From the NCBI GenBank assembly GCA_946891915.1, contig CAMPNN010000019.1:1-19946 (forward strand): a stretch of DNA of 19,946 nucleotides, written 5' to 3'. Of the stretch, positions 7,905-16,299 are shown piece after piece. Source of the DNA: an uncultured Bifidobacteriaceae bacterium. GTDB taxonomy: Bacteria; Actinomycetota; Actinomycetes; Actinomycetales; Bifidobacteriaceae. Positions within the stretch are counted from its first letter, which is position 1; each line of letters starts with the position of its first letter. The notes below the pieces were generated by a model. That model saw only the letters and a program-made list of their open reading frames with translations, did not search any database and was not told the DNA's origin. Made by a program: the position numbers and the translations under genes.

Positions 7905-8059
7905 GTTTACGCCTTGCCTTTCGGTTGTAATCCTTGTTTTTTGCGACTTTAGTCTTTATTTTTGCTTTTTACTATTTCTAGTATTTGCGACTAATCACAC
8001 TATTACGTAATTCTACACACGACGCTTTACGGCTTAATAAAGCGCGAGTTTGCTTGCGA

Positions 8060-8959
8060 TTATTCCGTAACGCGTTTCATCTGCCTGTAGTCAAAGTAGC
8101 CGGTCGGCGCTTTTTCGCCGCGAATTTCTTCCATAATTTGCGTCATGCGAACTCGCACGCGACGAGCCAACTCTTCCGCAGATTCAAGCGGAGGCAGTTC
8201 GCCCCAGTTTTCGCTTCCTTTTAGTAAGTCGACATAATCAAGCTGAGTATCGTAGCACATTACAATATTTTTCTTTGGCCACGGCCACCAGTGGTTAATG
8301 CTTGCAGCTCCCCACACAACCGCGCAAAATAGCGGAATCTGGTGTCCTAGCCTGCGCGAGGCTTCGAGTGCAATCACTCCCACGCCTGGCTTCATGCTCA
8401 TAGGCCATTTTTGTGGGTCTCTCGTAACTGTTCCTTCTGGCCATACGCTAAGAGGCCTTCCGTTTGTGAGGATTTTGATTGATTCTTCTTCGATTTCGCG
8501 CGCTTTTCCGCTTCTACGTGGCACTGGCTGCATTCCTACTAGCTGGAACCATTTGCCTAAGATTGGCCAGGTGGCAAGTTCTGCTTTTGCCATGTAGCGT
8601 GGGCGACGGCCTTGGTGGAATAGCGCTGTCATTGGCACAAAAACGTCGAACATGGTAACGTGCGTGCAAGCGGTAATAAACACGCCTTCTTCTGGCACGT
8701 TTTCTAGTCCCCACGCGCGTACTTTTGAGCGCGATCGCAGTACGCGTGACGTTCCTTCTAGCAATCTTTCGGTTGCTTTTGGATTTTGCGCGTTGATTTC
8801 AGCTTCGTTTGGTTTGCGCGCTCCCGTTGGGTAGTAGTAGGTTGGGTCAACTAAGTGATGTTTTGCAGCTAAGCGCTCTACTTGCTCATCGCTGAGCGGT
8901 TTTACGGCGCTTCTTGGCGAAGGTTTTCCTTTTGATACCATACGTCTATTGTGCCGCAC
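8060..8959 (-). CDS. plsC: 1-acyl-sn-glycerol-3-phosphate acyltransferase (PlsC family)
   Basis: Transfers an acyl chain to lysophosphatidic acid to form phosphatidic acid at the membrane. It has the acyltransferase motif H-x4-D as HVTMFD (His100, Asp105), RYMAKAEL, WPEGTVTRD (173-181, equivalent to FPEGTRS) and KPGVGVIALEA. The roughly 80-residue charged N-terminal extension is unlike short PlsC proteins. The given start is GTG at 8959, with CAGG 8 bp upstream; an in-frame ATG at 8941 is the main alternative and lacks a ribosome site. Upstream is a perfect 11-bp direct repeat (CTATAAACCTG, 8961-8982). It is followed by gpsA after 155 bp. Confidence 0.88.
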   Translation of the reverse strand: MRHNRRMVSKGKPSPRSAVKPLSDEQVERLAAKHHLVDPTYYYPTGARKPNEAEINAQNPKATERLLEGTSRVLRSRSKVRAWGLENVPEEGVFITACTHVTMFDVFVPMTALFHQGRRPRYMAKAELATWPILGKWFQLVGMQPVPRRSGKAREIEEESIKILTNGRPLSVWPEGTVTRDPQKWPMSMKPGVGVIALEASRRLGHQIPLFCAVVWGAASINHWWPWPKKNIVMCYDTQLDYVDLLKGSENWGELPPLESAEELARRVRVRMTQIMEEIRGEKAPTGYFDYRQMKRVTE

Positions 8960-8980
8960 GCTATAAACCTGCTATAAACC

Positions 8981-9112
8981 TGCGTTACGCTATTTTCTTT
9001 ACACGCGCGTAAAGAAACTGTCACTTTTCAGCTAAATTGCGTTATTTCCTATACACGACTGTAAAACAATTGTCACTTTTCAGCGAGCTTCCGTTATTTT
9101 CTTTACACACGC
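8981..9112 (-). repeat. 52-bp-period palindromic tandem repeat, array 2
   Basis: Units of the same family as at 124-254, inverted. Palindromes or half-palindromes start at 8997 (CTTTAC-ACGCGC-GTAAAG, perfect), 9049 (CTATAC...GTAAAA, degenerate) and 9101 (left arm only), again at exact 52-bp steps. The conserved tail reads GTCACTTTTCAGC...GTTATTTC. The third unit lies inside the permease coding sequence and supplies its last codons and stop. No T run follows the hairpins, so they are not standard terminators. Confidence 0.85.
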
Positions 9113-9952
9113 CTTCGCAATCAGCCCGTGCTTAGGCGAGCATGCCCACGCGATCACAAAAAGCAACGTTGCCACGAGCACAATCGTTCCGCCTGTTGCT
9201 GTATCAAAACTCCACGAAATATACATGCCCACAATCGACGACGCGCAACCAATAACAGGCGCTAAAATCATCATTCTCGACAGCCTATCCGTAAGCAATC
9301 GCGCAGTCGCTGCAGGCGTCACCAACAGCGCAAGCACAAGCACGTTTCCAATAATTTGCACGGAAACAACCACCGCAATCGCCACCAAAACGTATAACAT
9401 TCCGTCTAGCCACGCAACTGGCAATCCCATTGCGCGAGAAGTTTCGCGATCCATCGACACGCACACAAGCTCTTTATGGAACATGCTCAAAAGCGTCAAA
9501 ATAATAAGCCCCGTAACTGCAACTACAGCAATATCGGAATCCGGAATACCTGTAATTGAGCCGAATAGGAAGGATTCCAAAGATCCTGCGTAGCCTGAAG
9601 CTTTTGAGATTATTACGATTCCGAGCGCGAAAGCAGATACGAAGAATACGCCAATAAACGAGTCTTCGCGAAGCCTGCGGTTTTGGCTAAAAATAGATAC
9701 GATTAGCGCGGTTGCAACTCCTGCTAGTGCGCCTCCAAATAGCAGATTGCCTTGCAATACGAAGGCGATTGCGAGTCCTGGGAATACGGAGTGCGCTACA
9801 GCGTCTCCAATAAACGCCATTCCGCGAAGCACAACGTAGCAACCCACGGCTCCGCAAATTACGCTCGAAAGGCAAGCTACAATAAGCGCTTTTAGCAAAA
9901 ACCAAAGGTCCGGATTAGTTAAGTCCTGTATAAATTCGATTGGCGATAACAT
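9080..9952 (-). CDS. Metal ABC transporter permease (ABC-3 family, ZnuB/MntB-like)
   Basis: A 290-residue inner-membrane protein with about eight or nine hydrophobic helices. It carries the ABC-3 hallmark RGMAFIGDAVAHSVFPGLA near residues 43-61 and the late segment NVLVLALLVTPAATARLL. It should form the membrane channel of a zinc or manganese importer with the ATPase encoded 12 bp upstream. GAGGT lies 8 bp before the ATG. The last nine residues (CVKKITEAR) and the TGA stop are encoded by a copy of the 52-bp repeat, so the C-terminus may differ from relatives. It is the last gene of the metal operon. It matches the permease of the 'anchored-repeat-type' transporters known from actinobacteria by context, not by any search. 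Confidence 0.93.
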   Translation of the reverse strand: MLSPIEFIQDLTNPDLWFLLKALIVACLSSVICGAVGCYVVLRGMAFIGDAVAHSVFPGLAIAFVLQGNLLFGGALAGVATALIVSIFSQNRRLREDSFIGVFFVSAFALGIVIISKASGYAGSLESFLFGSITGIPDSDIAVVAVTGLIILTLLSMFHKELVCVSMDRETSRAMGLPVAWLDGMLYVLVAIAVVVSVQIIGNVLVLALLVTPAATARLLTDRLSRMMILAPVIGCASSIVGMYISWSFDTATGGTIVLVATLLFVIAWACSPKHGLIAKACVKKITEAR

Positions 9953-9964
9953 TTATTTTTACCT

Positions 9965-10753
9965 CTATTTCTGCCCGATTACGCGCTCAACGGCTTGAAT
10001 AAGCGGATTTTCTTGCGCCACGTGGAAAGTTTGCACCCACTGTTCAGTTCGCAAATTTTGCGGCGCGTCATCGCCCACAATATTTCCGTCAAAAAGCATG
10101 ATTCTTGAGCACGAATTAATAGATCCGATTATGTCGTGCGAGCTCATAAGAATCGCTTCTCCAGACTTTGCTAAATCCAAAAACAGGCTCGTAAGTAGCT
10201 CTTGAGTTGGCATATCAAGTCCTGTAAAAGGTTCGTCAAGCAACAGCAAGCGCGGCTCGCCGGCAAGTGCGCGCGCAACCAGCACGCGCTGACGCTGACC
10301 GCCCGAAAGCTCTCCGATTGTGCGATCTCGAAAATCAGCCATTCCAGTGCGCTCAAGAGACGCGAGCGCAATCTCATAATCCTCTTTTTTTGCGCGGCGA
10401 ACGTAACCAATATGCCGAATCCTGCCCATCATCACAACGTCGAGCACAGAAAGCGGAAAATCCCAAGCAATATCGTGACGCTGTGGCACGTAACCAACGT
10501 AAGATACGCGCGGATTTACACTACCGCCTTCTGCGCTAGGCGCGCGCACTTCCAGCTTTCCGGAGTGCGGAATTAGCCCCATAATTGCACGGAAAAGAGT
10601 CGTTTTTCCAGCACCGTTCGCTCCCAGCAATCCCACGAACTCGCCGCTTTTAATACTAAACGAAACGTTTTTTACAACAGCGCGACTTGTGTACGACACA
10701 CTTAAGTTTTGCGCGTTAATAACAGTATTATTTTCGCTAATATTTTTATTCAT
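9965..10753 (-). CDS. Metal ABC transporter ATP-binding protein
   Basis: A 262-residue ABC ATPase that powers the adjacent permease. It shows Walker A GANGAGKT (44-51), the Q-loop Gln91 in VPQRHDIAWDFPLSV (a form typical of zinc/manganese importers), the signature LSGGQ (149-153), Walker B LLLLDEP (Asp173, Glu174) and the switch His206 (SSHD). It sits 31 bp after the binding-protein gene and 12 bp before the permease, clearly one operon. The ribosome site is weak (GGATGTGACTT), which suggests translation coupled to the gene before it. Confidence 0.95.
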   Translation of the reverse strand: MNKNISENNTVINAQNLSVSYTSRAVVKNVSFSIKSGEFVGLLGANGAGKTTLFRAIMGLIPHSGKLEVRAPSAEGGSVNPRVSYVGYVPQRHDIAWDFPLSVLDVVMMGRIRHIGYVRRAKKEDYEIALASLERTGMADFRDRTIGELSGGQRQRVLVARALAGEPRLLLLDEPFTGLDMPTQELLTSLFLDLAKSGEAILMSSHDIIGSINSCSRIMLFDGNIVGDDAPQNLRTEQWVQTFHVAQENPLIQAVERVIGQK

Positions 10754-10784
10754 AAGTCACATCCACTTCAATCTCACTTAAAAC

Positions 10785-12524
10785 TCACTTCAAACATTTC
10801 GCTAAAGAATCCGCGTTCGCCCGCATCATATCCGCGTAAGTTCGCACTTTCGCGTCGAAAGCGTCACCATAAATCGGGCAAACTTTCACATGCGCCTCAG
10901 CCGCAAGCTCTTTAAGCACGGATGAGCGCGAAATCAAATTCGGCTCCAAAAATACTGCCGGAATTTCCAAATCGCGTAAAATCTGCGAAAGCCTGCGCCT
11001 ATCTTGCACACTCGGCTCACTCGAAGGGTTGATTGTTGCAAATCCTGCAATATTTACGCCGTAAGCTTTACCTAAGTACGCAAAAGCGTCGTGCGTTGTG
11101 ACTAAGTTGCGGCGCTCTTTTGGAATTGACGCAACTTTTTTGCGCATATACGCGTCTACATCCAGCAGTTTGTTAATATAGCGGTCCGCGTTGGCGCGAT
11201 ATTTGCGAGCGTTTTTAGGATCCACTTCGCATAAGCGATCCGCAATTGTGCGCACATACGCAATACCGTTTTTTACTGACTGCCACAAATGCGGGTCAAT
11301 ATCTCCGTGAACATGCTTTCCAAGAACAGCTTGCGGAAGTTGATACAACTTTTCGCGAGCAGCACCCAAAAAACGATACCCCTGCTCTGCCGGAATCTCC
11401 TTAAGCGCATTCGTTGGCACTTCCACAACCACATCGCGAGGCGCATAATACACGCGTTTTGGCGTAGCAGAACGCTTTTCTTGCAACGTATCCACTCGGT
11501 ACATAAATCCGCGAGATGCCAAATCGTATGCTAAATCGGCATGACCTTGATTCAAAACTACGCGAGCGCCGCGCTTTTTCGCTATTTTCTGCGCATTCAC
11601 GCCAACAGCGAAACGCATTCTTGTATTACCTAAACTTGCAACTCTGGCACCTTGCGCATCCAAAATATCCGCATGCCAATCAAGCGTGTACTCTCCCGGC
11701 TTGCTAAAAGCCCAACTTAAATGCGTGTGCGCGTCCGCAGGCAAGTCAACGTGATCTTCATCGCTAATTCCGTTCGCTGAATTTACGTAAGTTTCAACGC
11801 TTCCAAAAGTGCCAGTTAGGTAAGCGAATAATGCTCCCGGCCCGCTCACTTTTGTTGCAGTTAGGCGGATTCTGTCGGAGCGCTTCATGTTGTACGCATT
11901 CGGCTTTATTACGCTTGCTTGCCCTTCTTTTGTTACTGTAGATGGCGCGTTTGATTGGGAAGATTGAGAAGATGTAGAAGATTGCGTTTCTTCAGAAGAT
12001 TTTGCATTCCCAGCACTGCTAGCTTCTTCTCCAACTTGCGCAGCAATACGCTCCGTAGCAAGCCCAAGCCAAATAGTATCCAGCGACACATCTTCAACCA
12101 TTGGAATAATATCCGCCGCATGCTTCACGCTTTCTTCCGCAAGCTCAACATTCGGCACGCCTTTTCGCAAATTCGCGTCCAAAGCGGTAATCACGCCGTG
12201 TTCCTCAAGCATCATGTAGTTGCTAAAAGCCACATCCGCATATACAACGTCGCGAATTGAGCGCAATCGCGGCTCGTAGGAGTGCGGGTCTGCGTTATCC
12301 GGCACAATTGCGCTCACGTTTGCGGCGTCGCCTGCCACATTCGCCACCATATCGCGCAAAACGCCTGTAGTAGTAACTACATTAATGCGCCCATCGCGAT
12401 GCCCTGCGCTATTGCCACTATTCGCAGATCCACACGCACAAAGCGGAATCGTGGTTGCAACAACCAAAATAGCTGCAATTACACGCTTCGCGCTTTTTCG
12501 CCCTACTAAATCGATGAATCTCAT
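10785..12524 (-). CDS. Zinc-type ABC transporter substrate-binding lipoprotein with inserted surface-repeat module
   Basis: A 579-residue protein, far longer than the roughly 300 of ZnuA/TroA proteins. The signal peptide ends in the lipobox LCAC (Cys31). The cluster A-I binding protein is split. The first lobe (about 45-140) has DPHSYEP with His81. The second lobe (about 400-579) has HVHGDIDPHLW (His404, His406, His412), THDAFAYLGKAYG (His478) and YGDAFDAK (Asp554). The third ligand is His, where manganese-binding relatives have Glu, which favours zinc. The stretch at about 145-398 is the module found in the neighbouring surface proteins (AHTHLSWAFSKPGEY, then GHADLAYD), with an S/Q-rich linker (167-200). 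It lies where ZnuA has its His-rich loop. The start lacks a strong ribosome site. It is preceded by a 104-bp spacer with two 29-bp repeats. Confidence 0.93.
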   Translation of the reverse strand: MRFIDLVGRKSAKRVIAAILVVATTIPLCACGSANSGNSAGHRDGRINVVTTTGVLRDMVANVAGDAANVSAIVPDNADPHSYEPRLRSIRDVVYADVAFSNYMMLEEHGVITALDANLRKGVPNVELAEESVKHAADIIPMVEDVSLDTIWLGLATERIAAQVGEEASSAGNAKSSEETQSSTSSQSSQSNAPSTVTKEGQASVIKPNAYNMKRSDRIRLTATKVSGPGALFAYLTGTFGSVETYVNSANGISDEDHVDLPADAHTHLSWAFSKPGEYTLDWHADILDAQGARVASLGNTRMRFAVGVNAQKIAKKRGARVVLNQGHADLAYDLASRGFMYRVDTLQEKRSATPKRVYYAPRDVVVEVPTNALKEIPAEQGYRFLGAAREKLYQLPQAVLGKHVHGDIDPHLWQSVKNGIAYVRTIADRLCEVDPKNARKYRANADRYINKLLDVDAYMRKKVASIPKERRNLVTTHDAFAYLGKAYGVNIAGFATINPSSEPSVQDRRRLSQILRDLEIPAVFLEPNLISRSSVLKELAAEAHVKVCPIYGDAFDAKVRTYADMMRANADSLAKCLK

Positions 12525-12565
12525 TAAATTCTTACCAAACTACAAATCTAAAAAATACAAGCTAC

Positions 12566-12623
12566 GAAATAAATCTTCCGAAATACAAACTTCCGAAATA
12601 AATCTTCCGAAATACAAACTTCC
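12566..12623. repeat. Two perfect copies of a 29-bp tandem repeat
   Basis: The segments 12566-12594 and 12595-12623 are identical, and each contains two related half-units ending in CTTCC (AAATCTTCC and ACAAACTTCC). They fill much of the spacer between the stop of the surface protein gene (12629) and the lipoprotein start (12524). As this lies inside an operon, copy-number change would alter mRNA spacing only. Confidence 0.9.
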
Positions 12624-12628
12624 GAACG

Positions 12629-15007
12629 CTACTTAATGCTCATAATCGCACTAAGCAAGCCGCTACCAGAAATCAACCCGCGCTTGCGAAGAATAAACAC
12701 TCCAGCTGCGCAAGTTCCAGAAATTGCGGTAACGCCAAGGCTTAATGCAGTGTACGCAACGGCCGGCTTGCGCTTGAACAGACCCACAATTCCTTGTGGC
12801 TCACGGCCTTTCTCCTTAACGCGGCTTCGCAACTTTCCACCCAAACCTTTAACGCTTTTTTGCTTATATTTGGATTGAATTTCCTTGCCTGACGTCTTGT
12901 TCATTCCATCGGTTAGTTTTACGATTTTGCTTCTGTTTCCTGCTTTAGATTTTCCTGATAATCCGCCTCCGAAGTAAGAAGGCCTGCTTCCACTTACGTA
13001 TGATGGAGAAGATAATGGAGTTACTCCAGAGTTGCCTGAATTGCCGTTAGCTCCGCTACCGTTTTCATTTTTATTTTCATTTTGATTTTCGTCTTTTGCG
13101 TTATTTTCGTCTTTTGCGTTATCCTCTTCGTTTTCACTGTTGTTGCTATCATCGCGACCATTGTCGCCATCGGCATCATCATTTTCGGGATCCGACTCGG
13201 ATGTCACTTCGCTCACAGAGCAGCTCATAGGAGTTTCTAGCGCATCCACGCCAATCGCAAAATGCACATCTTCTTCAAGCGTTTTACCGTGAGCACTTAC
13301 AGCAAAACGAATTGTGTAATAGCCAGGCTTTGAAAAATCCCAATTCAAATGCATATGCGTATTAGACGGAATTGTGTAAGTGCGTTTTCCGTTGCTAGAC
13401 ATAACAGTTTTCGCTTTTTTACCTAACGCACCCTGCAACCAAATTCGCACACTTCCCGGTCCTTTTACGGACTTAAGGCTGATTTTGCTAGATTTATGCG
13501 GTTGCAAATTTTGGTTATTCCAGCCAAGCCACGGAACATTTTGTTTCTGCGTTTGCGGCAAACGCCAAATATTACCGTTTTTTGCTGCTTTTCCAGCATA
13601 AAATACGACTTTACTTGTGTCTCGCTTTACGTGCGATCCCGTAACATCTTCTTGCACCGCAAAACCAATACCGTTGCTCGAACCATAAGTTGCTAAATCA
13701 ACGTGACCGTTTTTAATTACCAACTTATCGCCTTTTATATCTTTAAATTTCGAGCATTTTTTAGTTGTTTTTTTATTCTTATTTTTAGATTTAGATTGTT
13801 TAGAATCTAAATTATTTTTACCAGATTCAGTTTCAGTTTCTTCTTCATTTTCAGAATTCTGATTTGCAAATCCGCCGTTCGGCATAGCTCCCGGCCATGC
13901 AGCCACATATACTTTGTTGTTATTGCCTTTTACAACAATTGACTTTGGAGTATTTCCATCGCCATCTTCATTTTCCGAATCTTCGTCCGAATCATCATCC
14001 TCATCTTCCGAATCTTCATCCTCTTCGTCATCCTCATCGTCGTCCTCTGAATCCTCGTCAGCATCCTCATCCGAATCATCATTTGAGTCCTTGCCTTTAG
14101 AGCCTTTCTTTTTCTTAATCTTAGGCGAAGTTCCATTCTGATTACCAGATTCTTCAGACTCCGAATCACCTTCGACTGTATCGTACTGAGAAGATTCTTT
14201 AGCGCGCTTAAGATCTACTTCAAAAGTGTAATCTTGCGTAGCAGTAAGCGTATTACCGTCAGAAGTTTTAGCAACAGCTTTTACAGTCAACACATACTTT
14301 CCTGGAGCTGTAAAAACCCAATCCATATGCACGTGAGCTTTACCATCCACAGTGTATTCGCTTGGGAAACCAGTTCCATCCGTTCCAAGATACTTTATTC
14401 TTGTGCCACCATCTTTACCGGCCATGTAAACTGCGCCGCCATTTTTAGGCATAATTGCGTTAGTAAAGCTAAAAGTTACTTGTTTAATTCCCGAATCATC
14501 CCCCAAAGTTTCGGTAGAAACACCTGCAAACAATTGGCCTGGCTCATTTTGAGAAGGAAGCTGATACACATGTTTCACATTCTGTTTCACGAAAGAAAAT
14601 ACTTTAGTTTTTCTTACGCGACTTTTCTTGCCAACAACAAATCGAATAAGAGAAGAATCGTATCGAATCTTATTTGCGCTGGTGCCAGGGAAGGAATCGC
14701 CTCTTGTTCCAAGAACAAGATTTCCGTTTGTATCTTTATAAGTTGCAAAAACGTCAGTATGACCTTCTTTTACTCTGCATAATTTTGCGCCGGTAGTTGC
14801 GCTACTACTCGGTTTAACAGCATTATCTGCAAGTTGAGCCGCAACGCAAGCTTCAGCATTCGCCAATTCGGAGCCTGCAACAACATCGTCCGCATACGCA
14901 CTACCGCAATTGCAGCAGCACATAGATGCTAAAAAGCCGACTGAAATAATCGCACTAACAAGCGCACTAAATAGCTTCATGCAAATTAAACTAGATTTTT
15001 TACGCAT
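12629..15007 (-). CDS. Membrane-anchored surface protein with two choice-of-anchor M type modules
   Basis: A 792-residue exported protein. The signal peptide (1-39) ends AYA before Asp40 and carries an odd Cys cluster (CCCNC, 30-34). Module 1 (about 76-265) has GHTD (His83, Asp85), YQLPSQ, and HVHMDWVFTAPGKY (His225, His227). A very acidic D/E/S linker (279-348) and a lysine-rich stretch (402-419) follow. Module 2 (about 425-590) has GHVD (His435, Asp437), WRLPQTQ, VPWLGWNNQ, and HMHLNWDFSKPGYY (His551, His553). A second N/E/D linker, FGGGLSGKSK (679-688), a basic region and one membrane helix (about 749-773) with Arg/Lys after it complete the protein. There is no LPxTG. It overlaps the gene before it by 8 bp (ATGCGTAA), so translation is coupled. 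The metal-binding role is inferred from the operon and the His motifs. Confidence 0.9.
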   Translation of the reverse strand: MRKKSSLICMKLFSALVSAIISVGFLASMCCCNCGSAYADDVVAGSELANAEACVAAQLADNAVKPSSSATTGAKLCRVKEGHTDVFATYKDTNGNLVLGTRGDSFPGTSANKIRYDSSLIRFVVGKKSRVRKTKVFSFVKQNVKHVYQLPSQNEPGQLFAGVSTETLGDDSGIKQVTFSFTNAIMPKNGGAVYMAGKDGGTRIKYLGTDGTGFPSEYTVDGKAHVHMDWVFTAPGKYVLTVKAVAKTSDGNTLTATQDYTFEVDLKRAKESSQYDTVEGDSESEESGNQNGTSPKIKKKKGSKGKDSNDDSDEDADEDSEDDDEDDEEDEDSEDEDDDSDEDSENEDGDGNTPKSIVVKGNNNKVYVAAWPGAMPNGGFANQNSENEEETETESGKNNLDSKQSKSKNKNKKTTKKCSKFKDIKGDKLVIKNGHVDLATYGSSNGIGFAVQEDVTGSHVKRDTSKVVFYAGKAAKNGNIWRLPQTQKQNVPWLGWNNQNLQPHKSSKISLKSVKGPGSVRIWLQGALGKKAKTVMSSNGKRTYTIPSNTHMHLNWDFSKPGYYTIRFAVSAHGKTLEEDVHFAIGVDALETPMSCSVSEVTSESDPENDDADGDNGRDDSNNSENEEDNAKDENNAKDENQNENKNENGSGANGNSGNSGVTPLSSPSYVSGSRPSYFGGGLSGKSKAGNRSKIVKLTDGMNKTSGKEIQSKYKQKSVKGLGGKLRSRVKEKGREPQGIVGLFKRKPAVAYTALSLGVTAISGTCAAGVFILRKRGLISGSGLLSAIMSIK

Positions 15008-16286
15008 TGTTTTGTCCTAAATTATTAGAATTTACGGAATTTACGGAATTTACACTCGGCAAAACTGTTGTTTCTTCAACCGGATTTACTAAATCAGATA
15101 GCGAGTTTTGATTTTGTGCATATTGAGTAGGCATAGTTGCTTGCTGCTGTGAAACATTCCGTGAAACATTCCGTGAAACAGGCTGCGAAACAGGCTGCAA
15201 AGTATTCTGCGAATTATTCTGCGAATCACCTCGCGAAGAATCATGCTGATTAATAGCCTCACGACGTGCCTTCTTGCTTTTCGCAACTGCAAACATCACA
15301 AACGCAATGATCACAATTGTTACAATCACAAAAATAATCATCACAATCTGCGCAATTGCCACAGTATCGTCGGAATCGTTCGCTTTTTTATGATGCCTTC
15401 CGGCTTTTACTCCCGACTCTCCGTCTTCAGCATTTTCGCCATTATCGCTTGCGCCAGACTCGGAACCTTCGTCGCTGCCTTCTTCATCGCTAGAAGAATC
15501 TTCATCACCAGAATTAGCACCAGCACCGGCACCAGCCGCAGCGCCGGAACCTAAAGCCGCGTTTGGATCCGTATTATCTCCAACTGCAAAATTAAGCACT
15601 CGCGTATCACTTACAGCTTTACCATTCTTCAGTTTTCCAGAAAAAGTAAGCTTTACATGGTAAATGCCCGGCTTAGAGAACACCCAATTTACATGAGTGT
15701 GTGCGTTTGCTTCAATCCAGCTGTTTTGCGGATACCCTTTAGTGCTGTCCCACAATTGTTGCGGATTATTGTTGCCGTTTTCCAAATAAACATGCAATTT
15801 TCCAGGTCCGCTTACGCCTTCAAGCGAAAGGTTCGCGCCGCGGTCGAGCTCATTAAGCACGCCACCTTCCTGCGTATTCCATCCAAGCCATGGAACGTTA
15901 GGATTTTGCGTTTGCGGAATTACGTAAAGCTTCGTTCCTGGCTTTTCGCCAATAAAGCTATAAGTGGCATCGTTTGGCATTGGAATAATCGAGCTGCTGC
16001 CCAGCTTAAATACCACGTTTTCCGGGTCTCGCCACACAGGATCGTCGCCAGTATCGTCGCGGATTTGTATTTTCCAATGTCCTCCTGCAAGCGTTGGTCC
16101 AAAATCAGCGTGACCTGCTTGAATCATCACCGGCTGACTGCTCGTTGCAGCACTAGCTTCATCTACAAAAGGCGACGGCATAAATATTGCTGCAATTGCC
16201 ATAATTGCCGTAAATATTGCTGCAATAACTGACTTAACAACGTAATTTTTATTCTTCACAACCATGCAATTCTTATTCTTTAACAT
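15000..16286 (-). CDS. Membrane-anchored surface protein with one choice-of-anchor M type module and a cytoplasmic tail
   Basis: A 428-residue protein. The signal peptide (1-46) ends in ASA. A single well-kept module (54-236) has GHAD (His59, Asp61), YVIPQTQNPNVPWLGWNTQ (121-139), GVSGPGKLHVY, and HTHVNWVFSKPGIY (His196, His198). An Ala/Gly then acidic Ser/Asp/Glu linker (245-292) follows, and a strong membrane helix at about 309-335. Unlike its two neighbours, it continues for about 90 residues after the helix. The basic flank (KSKKARR) places this S/Q/N-rich tail inside the cell, and it is built of 12-nt and 9-nt coding repeats. It starts 13 bp after the larger surface protein gene, with AGAGAAG upstream. 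The function of the tail is unknown. Confidence 0.9.
   Translation of the reverse strand: MLKNKNCMVVKNKNYVVKSVIAAIFTAIMAIAAIFMPSPFVDEASAATSSQPVMIQAGHADFGPTLAGGHWKIQIRDDTGDDPVWRDPENVVFKLGSSSIIPMPNDATYSFIGEKPGTKLYVIPQTQNPNVPWLGWNTQEGGVLNELDRGANLSLEGVSGPGKLHVYLENGNNNPQQLWDSTKGYPQNSWIEANAHTHVNWVFSKPGIYHVKLTFSGKLKNGKAVSDTRVLNFAVGDNTDPNAALGSGAAAGAGAGANSGDEDSSSDEEGSDEGSESGASDNGENAEDGESGVKAGRHHKKANDSDDTVAIAQIVMIIFVIVTIVIIAFVMFAVAKSKKARREAINQHDSSRGDSQNNSQNTLQPVSQPVSRNVSRNVSQQQATMPTQYAQNQNSLSDLVNPVEETTVLPSVNSVNSVNSNNLGQNNA
15028..15054. repeat. 9-nt coding repeat (VNS)
   Basis: Three GAATTTACG/A units in a row (plus strand) encode VNSVNSVNS at the C-terminus of the surface protein tail. They are in frame, so copy changes would lengthen or shorten the tail without breaking it. 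Confidence 0.8.
15149..15232. repeat. 12-nt coding repeat in the cytoplasmic tail
   Basis: Seven 12-nt units follow each other exactly from 15149: GTGAAACATTCC twice, GTGAAACAGGCT, GCGAAACAGGCT, then GCAAAGTATTCT, GCGAATTATTCT and GCGAATCACCTC. They encode four-residue Ser/Gln/Asn/Val units of the tail of the protein at 15000-16286. Confidence 0.85.
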
Positions 16287-16299
16287 TTTTCTTCTCTTT

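Noticed and set aside
8997..9014. Intrinsic terminator after the metal operon
   Set aside because: The perfect palindrome has no T run on either strand and belongs to the dispersed 52-bp repeat.
13914..14141. Ser-rich open frame on the plus strand
   Set aside because: It is the antisense of the Asp/Glu-rich linker of the surface protein (GAA/GAT/GAC codons read backwards), with no ribosome site or domain.
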